This document shows positions 57,749 to 64,000 of a DNA stretch of 64,000 nt, piece by piece (position 1 is the stretch's first letter; the number at the start of each line of letters is the position of its first letter). Below the pieces are notes generated by a model. The model was not told the DNA's origin. It saw only the letters and a program-made list of their open reading frames with translations, and ran no database searches. The position numbers and the translations under genes are program-made. The stretch spans positions 62,001 to 126,000 of the forward strand of contig NZ_JACDIT010000007.1 in assembly GCF_013839445.1 (NCBI RefSeq), in the 5' to 3' direction. Origin of the DNA: Chthonobacter albigriseus. Lineage in GTDB: Bacteria > Pseudomonadota > Alphaproteobacteria > Rhizobiales > Pleomorphomonadaceae.

Positions 57749-58822
57749 TCAGAGGCTCAGGCTGCCAGTGAAGAGCGTCCGCGGGCCCTCAGCGTCGGCC
57801 TCCAGGCGGCCGAGGCGGACGACAGTCTCGCCCTCGCGCGAGAGCACTGCCGAGACGGCCTCCGCATCGGCTTCGGCGACGACGACGATCATGCCGACAC
57901 CGCAGTTGAAGGTGCGCACCATCTCGGACTGGTCGATGCCGGCGGTTCGCGCGAGCCAGCCGAAAACCGGGAGCGCCGGCACGGCGGAGAGGTCTACGCG
58001 GGCGGAGACCTTGTCCGGGAGCACGCGGGGGATGTTGTCGACGAAGCCGCCGCCGGTGATGTGGGCGAGGGCCTTGACGGCGCCGGTATCGCGGATGGCC
58101 GCCAGCACCGGCTTGACGTAGATGCGCGTCGGCTCGAGGAGCACCTCGCCGAGGCTGCGGCCCGGCGCGAAGGGCGCTTCGTCCCCATAGGACAAGCCGG
58201 CCCGTTCGACGACCTTGCGAACAAGCGAGTAGCCGTTCGAATGCGCGCCAGATGAAGCGAGGCCGAGGATGACATCACCGGGGCCAACGGTGGGGGCAGG
58301 GAGGATGCCGGTGCGCTCCGCCGCGCCGACGGCGAAGCCGGCGAGGTCGTAGTCGCCGTCGGCGTACATGCCGGGCATCTCGGCCGTCTCGCCGCCGATC
58401 AGCGCGCAGCCGGCGGTTCGACAGCCGTCGGCAATGCCGGCGATGACGTCGGCGGCGGTGTCGACCGACAGCTTGCCGGTGGCGAAATAATCCAGGAAGA
58501 ACAAAGGCTCGGCGCCTTGCACGACGAGGTCGTTGACGCTCATGGCGACGAGGTCGATGCCGACGGTGCGGTGGATGCCGGCTTCGATCGCGACGCGCAG
58601 CTTGGTGCCCACGCCGTCGTTTGCGGCGACAAGTACGGGATCCTTGAACCCGCAGGCTTTCAGATCGAAGAGGCCGCCGAAGCCGCCGATGTCGGCGTCG
58701 GCGCCGATGCGGCGGGTGGCCTTGACCAGCGGCTTGATCCGGTCAACGAGCGCGTTCCCCGCATCGATGTCGACGCCAGCGTCGCGGTAGGTCAGACCGT
58801 TCGACCTTGTCTCGTCGGCCAT
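57749..58822 (-). CDS. purM: Phosphoribosylformylglycinamidine cyclo-ligase (AIR synthetase)
   Basis: A 357-residue Pur[22 protein letters not shown] starts the family domain, followed by [20 protein letters not shown] (ATP-binding), [44 protein letters not shown] and [18 protein letters not shown]. It closes the imidazole ring to give AIR. The ATG at 58822 ([10 protein letters not shown]) is preferred; the longer reading is non-homologous. It is divergent from the phosphatidyltransferase gene. Confidence 0.96.
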   Translation of the reverse strand: MADETRSNGLTYRDAGVDIDAGNALVDRIKPLVKATRRIGADADIGGFGGLFDLKACGFKDPVLVAANDGVGTKLRVAIEAGIHRTVGIDLVAMSVNDLVVQGAEPLFFLDYFATGKLSVDTAADVIAGIADGCRTAGCALIGGETAEMPGMYADGDYDLAGFAVGAAERTGILPAPTVGPGDVILGLASSGAHSNGYSLVRKVVERAGLSYGDEAPFAPGRSLGEVLLEPTRIYVKPVLAAIRDTGAVKALAHITGGGFVDNIPRVLPDKVSARVDLSAVPALPVFGWLARTAGIDQSEMVRTFNCGVGMIVVVAEADAEAVSAVLSREGETVVRLGRLEADAEGPRTLFTGSLSL

Positions 58823-59032
58823 GAGGGTTCGTCCTTCGCCTGCTCGCCTTCCAGAGCCGCGGTCAAACCTCAATCGGAGTGGTTTGGCAAGACGATTGAC
58901 GAGCCATGCCCCCGGATTCAAGGGGAAAGCGAGGAGAGCGACGCTTCAACCCTTCAAATCGGCGCCTTTTCCGTCCACATGATCGCAAGGCACGCGCAAC
59001 GCGGCGCGAGCAGACCCGAGGAAGAGACCGGC

Positions 59033-59602
59033 TTGACGGTTCCCAACCTGATCACGATCGCACGTCTGATCGCCGTCCCGGCCGTGGTCATGCTCATCCT
59101 GGAGCACTCCTACGGCATGGCCTTCGCCGTGTTCGTCGCGGCGGGCATCTCCGACGCGGTGGACGGGGCGATCGCCCGGCACGTGAAGGGGCAGTCGAGC
59201 GCGCTCGGCGCCTACCTCGATCCGATCGCGGACAAGGCGCTGCTGGTTTCCATCTATGTGACGCTGGCGATCATCGGCTATGCGCCCGCCTGGCTGGCGG
59301 TGCTGGTGGTGAGCCGCGATGTTCTGATCATCGGTGCGGTGCTGCTGTCGTGGGGGATCTCGCGGCCGGTCAGCATCAAGCCGATCTTCGTGTCGAAAGC
59401 CAACACGGCTTTCCAGATCGTGTTCGCGTCGGTGTCGCTGGCCGACCTCGCCTTCGGCTGGAGGCTCGGGCTGACACCGGATCTCCTGGCCTGGACCGTC
59501 GCCGCCTTGACGATCGCGTCCGCTGCGGCCTACCTCATCGAGTGGGTCCGGCACATGGGCGAACCCGGCGGCGCCGGGCCCAAGATGGGGGAAGACGGGT
59601 GA
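59033..59602 (+). CDS. CDP-alcohol phosphatidyltransferase (PgsA/cardiolipin-synthase-like)
   Basis: A 189-residue membrane enzyme. VPNLITIARLIAVPAVVMLI starts the protein, and the family motif DG-x2-AR-x8-G-x3-D-x3-D is intact in SDAVDGAIARHVKGQSSALG followed by AYLDPIADK. It transfers a phosphatidyl group from CDP-diacylglycerol to an alcohol, such as glycerol phosphate or phosphatidylglycerol. I choose the TTG at 59033 because GAGGAAGAG sits just upstream and the protein then begins as its homologues do; an ATG at 58979 is the alternative. It overlaps the next gene by four bases. Confidence 0.82.
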   Translation: MTVPNLITIARLIAVPAVVMLILEHSYGMAFAVFVAAGISDAVDGAIARHVKGQSSALGAYLDPIADKALLVSIYVTLAIIGYAPAWLAVLVVSRDVLIIGAVLLSWGISRPVSIKPIFVSKANTAFQIVFASVSLADLAFGWRLGLTPDLLAWTVAALTIASAAAYLIEWVRHMGEPGGAGPKMGEDG

Positions 59603-60735
59603 GCTTGAGGTCGACCATCCTGTTTTGGATCGCCACGGCTGTCGTGGTGATCCTGTTTCTCTACATCTTCTCCGGCGTGCTGCTGCCCTTCGTGGCCGGC
59701 ATGGCGCTGGCCTACCTGCTCGATCCGGTCGCCGACCGGCTGGAGCGGATGGGCATGTCGCGCCTTCTGGCGACGGTGCTGATCCTGGTTCTGTTCGTGG
59801 TGGTGGCGATCGTCCTGCTCATCACGCTGACCCCCATCCTCGGTGAGCAGTTGGGCGGGTTCCTGCAGAACATCCCGGACTACGTGAACCGCCTGCAGCT
59901 GTTCCTCAACGAGATCGCCGGGGGCCGCATCCGCGACATGCTGCGGATGTCGCCGCAGGACGTGAAGGGCTCGCTCGGCGACATCGTGAACCAGGGTGCG
60001 GGCTGGGTCGGCCAGATCCTCTCGTCGTTGTGGAACGGCGGGCAGGCCCTGATGTCGGTCGTGTCGCTGCTCGTGGTGACGCCGGTGGTGGCCTTCTACA
60101 TGCTGCTCGACTGGGATCGCATGGTCCGCAAGGTCGACGGCTGGCTGCCGCGCGATCACCAGGCGACGATCCGGGAGCTCGCCCGGCAGATGGACGAGGG
60201 CGTTTCCAACTTCGTCCGCGGCCAGGTGTCGGTGTCCACCATCCTCGGCATCTACTATGCCATCGGGCTGTCGTTGACGGGGCTCAACTTCGCGCTGCTG
60301 ATCGGCATGTTCGCCGGGCTGATCAGCTTCATCCCCTACGTCGGGTCGATCCTCGGCGGCATCATCGCCATCGGTGTCGCGATCGTGCAGTTCTGGCCGG
60401 ACTGGACCTGGGTGCTGGTCGTGGCGGGTGTGTTCGCCAGCGGGCAGTTCATCGAGGGCAACATCCTGCAGCCCAAGCTCGTCGGTGACAGCGTCGGCCT
60501 GCATCCCGTCTGGCTGATGTTCGCCCTGTTCGCGTTCGGCGCGATGTTCGGCTTCGTGGGCATGCTGGTCGCGGTGCCGGCCGCCACGGCAGTCGGCGTC
60601 CTCGCCCGCTTCGCGCTCACCCAGTATCTCGGCAGTCCGCTCTACCGGGGGCGCTACACGAGCACCCTGGTCGCGCCGGATCCCACGGGAAAACCGCTGA
60701 CCCTCCTGCCCCGACAGCATGGATCCGAGGAATGA
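59599..60735 (+). CDS. AI-2E family transporter (PerM-like permease)
   Basis: A 378-residue membrane protein with about eight helices. Family marks are LYIFSGVLLPFVAGMALAYLLDPVADRLE near the start, the long amphipathic middle, and LNFALLIGMFAGLISFIPYVGSILGG and FIEGNILQPKLVGDSVGLHP near the end. Members include TqsA and PerM and a Na/H antiporter branch; the substrate here is unknown. A GTG start overlaps the previous stop (GTGA), and its own stop overlaps the hdaA ATG (ATGA). Confidence 0.87.
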   Translation: MSLRSTILFWIATAVVVILFLYIFSGVLLPFVAGMALAYLLDPVADRLERMGMSRLLATVLILVLFVVVAIVLLITLTPILGEQLGGFLQNIPDYVNRLQLFLNEIAGGRIRDMLRMSPQDVKGSLGDIVNQGAGWVGQILSSLWNGGQALMSVVSLLVVTPVVAFYMLLDWDRMVRKVDGWLPRDHQATIRELARQMDEGVSNFVRGQVSVSTILGIYYAIGLSLTGLNFALLIGMFAGLISFIPYVGSILGGIIAIGVAIVQFWPDWTWVLVVAGVFASGQFIEGNILQPKLVGDSVGLHPVWLMFALFAFGAMFGFVGMLVAVPAATAVGVLARFALTQYLGSPLYRGRYTSTLVAPDPTGKPLTLLPRQHGSEE

Positions 60736-61421
60736 GCAACGGACGCCCGAAGCAACTGCCGCTGGCCCTTCCTCATGAGGCAGCCCTCGGACGCGCGGAT
60801 TTTCTTGTCGGCGAATCCAACGCCGACGCCACGTCCTTCATCGACGCCTGGCCGGATTGGCCGGCCCTGGTGGTGCTCCTGATCGGGCCATCCGGGTCCG
60901 GCAAGAGCCATCTCGCACGCGCCTGGGCTGATCGGAGCGCGGCGCCGATCGTCGTCGCGGAGGATCTCGCCGGACAGGATCCGATGAAGCTGGTCGGCCG
61001 CGGGGCCGTCGCGGTGGAGGATGCGGACGATCCGGCGATGGACGAGACGGCGCTGTTCCACCTGCTCAACGCCGCCCGCGGGCGGGGCGCGTCGGTACTC
61101 ATCACGGCGCACAGCGTACCGGCCGACTGGGGCCTGACGCTGCCGGACCTGCTCTCGCGGCTTCGGGCGGCGCAGCCGGCGATCCTCGGCCCACCAGACG
61201 ACGACCTCTTGCGGCGCGTGCTCGTCAAGCTGTTCTCCGATCGCCAGATGGAGCCCGACATCGGTCTGATCGACTTCGTGCTCGCACGCATGGAGCGCTC
61301 CTTCGCGGCGGCAAACCGGATTGTGGAGGCGCTCGACCGGGAATCTCTCGCGCGGGGGCGCCGCGTCACCAAAGCCATGGCCGCCGAATTCCTCGGCGTC
61401 GGTAGTGAAGCGGACGATTGA
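60732..61421 (+). CDS. hdaA: DnaA regulatory inactivator HdaA
   Basis: A 229-residue AAA+ protein related to DnaA domain III. The sliding-clamp-binding motif QLPLALP sits at the N-terminus (about 8-14). Walker A is GPSGSGKSHLARAW and the Walker B-like strand is GAVAVEDADD; the sensor region LLSRLRAAQPAIL and the C-terminal lid helices follow. With the clamp it stimulates DnaA-ATP hydrolysis and limits re-initiation. Its setting between an AI-2E permease and ppk is the arrangement I expect in rhizobia. Confidence 0.87.
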   Translation: MSNGRPKQLPLALPHEAALGRADFLVGESNADATSFIDAWPDWPALVVLLIGPSGSGKSHLARAWADRSAAPIVVAEDLAGQDPMKLVGRGAVAVEDADDPAMDETALFHLLNAARGRGASVLITAHSVPADWGLTLPDLLSRLRAAQPAILGPPDDDLLRRVLVKLFSDRQMEPDIGLIDFVLARMERSFAAANRIVEALDRESLARGRRVTKAMAAEFLGVGSEADD

Positions 61422-61522
61422 CGGACGCGGTTTTATCCGTCGCGGGTGCGGAAGAACCGTCATACTCTCCGGATAAAGATCGGATGCTCAGGTCGAGCTG
61501 ACCTGCCGACGGGGAGATCAAG

Positions 61523-63739
61523 GTGGAGACGAGAGAGTTGGAACAGACCTCCCTGATGGCGGATCCCGTCCCCGCGGCCGTGAAAAGCCCGGGAGATCTG
61601 ATCGGCAGTCCTTCGCGCTTCATCAATCGCGAACTCTCGTGGCTCGGGTTCAACCGGCGCGTTCTGGAGGAGTCCGAGAATCCCCATCACCCGCTGCTGG
61701 AGCGGCTGCGCTTCCTGTCGATCTCGGCCAACAATCTGGACGAGTTCTTCATGGTGCGCGTCGCCGGCATCAAGGGGCAGATCCGGGAGGACGTGAACAC
61801 GCTCTCCGACGACGGACTGACGCCGGCCGAGCAACTGGCCAAGATCTCCGACGCCGCAGCCCAACTGGCGGCCTCCCAGCAGCGACGCTGGGTGAAGCTG
61901 CGGCAAGAGCTGTCCGAAGTCGGCATCGTCATCGTGTCGGGTGAGGACCTGACGCCCGAGGAATACGCCTGGATCGAGGACTACTTTCTCTCGTCCGTTT
62001 TCCCGGTGCTGACGCCGCTTGCCGTCGATCCGGCGCATCCCTTCCCGTTCATCCCGAACCTCGGGTTCACGCTGGCGTTGGACCTGGAGCGCAACCGGGA
62101 CGACGAGCGGATGACGGCGCTGATCCGCATGGCCGCCAAGGTGGATCGTTTCGTGCGGTTGCCGGACCGGGGCGAGACGCCGGCGGTGCACCGCTTCATC
62201 ATGGCCGAGACGCTGGTCTCGTTGTTCATCAGCCGGCTCTTCCCAGGCTATCGCGTGCTGGGGCAGGGCGCATTCCGGATCATCCGCGACAGCGACATCG
62301 AAGTGGAGGAGGAGGCGGAAGACCTCGTCCGTCTGTTCGAGACGGCGCTGAAGCGCCGTCGGCGGGGATCGGTGATCCGCGCTGAATTCGAGAGCTCGAT
62401 GCCGGCCGCACTGCGCGACTTCGTCGCCGAGGCGCTCGGGACGACACACGACGAGGTGTTCCTGATGGACGGAGCGCTGGCGCTCAACGAGCTCAGCCAG
62501 CTCGTCGCGCTGGATCGCCCGGAACTGAAGTTCGTTCCCTACGCGCCGCGGTTCCCGGAGCGGATCCGCGAGCACGGCGGCGACTGCTTCGCCGCGATCC
62601 GGCAGAAGGACATCGTCGTCCACCACCCCTACGAGAGCTTCGACGTGGTGGTGCAGTTCCTGCGGCAGGCTGCGGCCGATCCCGACGTCATCGCGATCAA
62701 GCAGACGCTCTACCGCACCTCGTCCGACAGCCCGATCGTCAGGGCGCTGATCGAGGCGGCGGAGGCCGGCAAGTCCGTGACGGCGCTGGTCGAGCTGAAG
62801 GCGCGGTTCGACGAAGAGGCGAACATCCGCTGGGCGCGGGACCTGGAGCGGGCCGGCGTGCAGGTGGTGTTCGGCTTCATCGAGCTGAAGACCCACGCCA
62901 AGCTGTCGATGGTGGTCCGGCGCGAGGCGACGGGGCTGACGACCTACTGCCACCTCGGTACAGGCAACTACCACCCGATCACCGCGCGCATCTACACGGA
63001 CCTGTCCTACTTCACGGCCGACAAGCCGATCGCCCACGACGTCGCCCGAATCTTCAACTTCATCACCGGCTATGCCGAGCCGCAGAAGCTGAACGCGCTC
63101 GCCATGAGCCCGATGACGCTGCGCAAGACGATCATCGAGTGCATCGACGCGGAGATCGAGCATGCCAACGCCGGGCGGCCGGCGGCAATCTGGATGAAGA
63201 TGAACAGCCTGGTCGACCCGCAAGTGATCGACGCGCTCTACAAGGCGTCGATGGCGGGCGTGCATATCGACATCATCGTGCGCGGCATCTGCTGCCTCCG
63301 CCCCGGCATCAAGGGGCTGTCGGAGAACGTCCGGGTCAAGTCCATCGTCGGGCGTTTCCTGGAGCACAGCCGGATCTTCTGTTTCGGCAATGGTCACGGC
63401 TTGCCTTCGCACCGGGCGACGGTCTACATCGGGTCCGCCGACATGATGCAACGGAACCTGGACCGGCGCGTCGAGGTTCTGGTGCCGCTCACGACCGCGA
63501 CGGTCCATGCGCAGGTTGTCGACCAGATCATGGTCGCCAACATCAGGGACAATCAGCAGAGCTGGCGCCTGCTGCCGGACGGGAGCCATGAACGCATCGT
63601 GCCGGAGGAGGGCGACGAGCCCTTCAACGCGCATCAATACTTCATGACAAACCCGTCGCTCTCCGGCCGCGGACACTCGCTTGAAACCGATTCTCCCAAA
63701 CCGATCGTACGTCGCCGCCAACGCACTCGAGGGACGTGA
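61523..63739 (+). CDS. ppk: Polyphosphate kinase 1
   Basis: A 738-residue PPK1 that polymerises the ATP gamma-phosphate into polyphosphate. [21 protein letters not shown] starts the N domain. The head domain and the two phospholipase-D-like C domains follow. The autophosphorylated histidine is in [15 protein letters not shown], and the second site is in [27 protein letters not shown] start at 61523 follows GGGAG; an ATG at 61556 is the alternative. The 3' end probably overlaps ppx. Confidence 0.96.
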   Translation: METRELEQTSLMADPVPAAVKSPGDLIGSPSRFINRELSWLGFNRRVLEESENPHHPLLERLRFLSISANNLDEFFMVRVAGIKGQIREDVNTLSDDGLTPAEQLAKISDAAAQLAASQQRRWVKLRQELSEVGIVIVSGEDLTPEEYAWIEDYFLSSVFPVLTPLAVDPAHPFPFIPNLGFTLALDLERNRDDERMTALIRMAAKVDRFVRLPDRGETPAVHRFIMAETLVSLFISRLFPGYRVLGQGAFRIIRDSDIEVEEEAEDLVRLFETALKRRRRGSVIRAEFESSMPAALRDFVAEALGTTHDEVFLMDGALALNELSQLVALDRPELKFVPYAPRFPERIREHGGDCFAAIRQKDIVVHHPYESFDVVVQFLRQAAADPDVIAIKQTLYRTSSDSPIVRALIEAAEAGKSVTALVELKARFDEEANIRWARDLERAGVQVVFGFIELKTHAKLSMVVRREATGLTTYCHLGTGNYHPITARIYTDLSYFTADKPIAHDVARIFNFITGYAEPQKLNALAMSPMTLRKTIIECIDAEIEHANAGRPAAIWMKMNSLVDPQVIDALYKASMAGVHIDIIVRGICCLRPGIKGLSENVRVKSIVGRFLEHSRIFCFGNGHGLPSHRATVYIGSADMMQRNLDRRVEVLVPLTTATVHAQVVDQIMVANIRDNQQSWRLLPDGSHERIVPEEGDEPFNAHQYFMTNPSLSGRGHSLETDSPKPIVRRRQRTRGT

Positions 63740-64000
63740 GGCACCGGGCCGCCTGAAAGGGATGGGGCCGATCGCCGTCATCGACATCGGGTCCAACTCG
63801 GTCCGGCTTGTGATCTACGAACGCCTGTCGCGTTCGCCGACGATGCTCTTCAACGAGAAGGTCATGGCCGGTCTCGGCAAGGGGCTGGCCAGCACCGGCA
63901 AGCTTCGCACGGATTCCGTGCAGCAGGCGCTTGCCGCGATCCGGCGGTTCAAATTTCTTTCCGACCAGAGCGGCTCGGTGGAGCTTCATATCCTGGCGAC
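63681..64000 (+). CDS. ppx: Exopolyphosphatase / Ppx-GppA phosphatase (5' end only)
   Basis: The gene runs off the right edge. The frame gives [20 protein letters not shown], the actin-fold phosphate-1 motif of Ppx/GppA, then [19 protein letters not shown]. It degrades polyphosphate or pppGpp. The start is uncertain. The ATG at 63762 has its purine run only one base away, which is too close. Homologues carry a short leader ending in GRLxG before this motif; GRLKG is present here, so I mark the in-frame TTG at 63681, inside the end of ppk. Confidence 0.85.
   Translation, partial: MKPILPNRSYVAANALEGREAPGRLKGMGPIAVIDIGSNSVRLVIYERLSRSPTMLFNEKVMAGLGKGLASTGKLRTDSVQQALAAIRRFKFLSDQSGSVELHILA

Overview
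The window is GC-rich bacterial chromosome from an alphaproteobacterium, most likely a member of the Hyphomicrobiales (Rhizobiales). Supporting evidence: serine-cycle genes at the left edge; the tig / clpP / clpX / lon / hupB / tRNA-Val / tRNA-Asp block; an LdtR-type MarR regulator with a YkuD L,D-transpeptidase and a DUF6163-type neighbour; an IalB-family protein; a Mg-type HemB; and the purN-purM / perM-hdaA-ppk-ppx neighbourhood. The serine-cycle genes suggest a methylotroph or a user of C1/C2 compounds. The genus cannot be fixed from sequence reading alone. No plasmid, phage, CRISPR array or intact IS element was seen.

Layout. 1-2.6 kb (minus): serine cycle (sgaA, mcl, start of mtkA). 3.1-6.1 kb: three-gene ABC exporter (adaptor, FtsX-type permease, ATPase). 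6.1-9.8 kb: CcdA-like, DUF808, VOC, SRPBCC and DUF4405 proteins. 10-18.3 kb: tRNA-Leu, trigger factor, ClpP, ClpX, Lon, HU, tRNA-Val and tRNA-Asp, the proteostasis core. 18.7-21.5 kb: a small membrane protein, then hemB translationally coupled to an unusual LivH-like permease. 22-25.6 kb: cell-wall locus (DUF6163-like, LdtR, DUF1295, L,D-transpeptidase). 25.8-28.9 kb: RHH protein, glyoxalase-like protein, and a Tat-exported GMC dehydrogenase pair. 29-35.4 kb: SPOR, YbaN, DUF502 and DsbA-like proteins, a degenerate AMP-binding protein, and a YejA-like binding protein. 35.6-37 kb: IalB protein, then about 600 bp of hairpin repeats.

37-46.2 kb is the most interesting block. A divergent LysR regulator faces a tight operon of ALDH7-type dehydrogenase, a DapB paralogue without the catalytic HH pair, glutaryl-CoA dehydrogenase, an unknown membrane protein, a CaiB/BaiF CoA-transferase, a ThDP enzyme and an FAD amine/amino-acid oxidase. 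The gene content points to degradation of lysine, pipecolate or aminoadipate through glutarate and glutaryl-CoA to crotonyl-CoA. A good sigma70-type promoter and a palindromic candidate operator lie between lysR and the operon.

46.2-64 kb: PBP1C, a DUF4344 protein, divergent katA/oxyR, ndk, an orphan molybdopterin oxidoreductase, a chemoreceptor coupled to a small membrane protein, purM-purN, and a CDP-alcohol phosphatidyltransferase / AI-2E-family permease / HdaA / ppk / ppx run that continues off the right edge.
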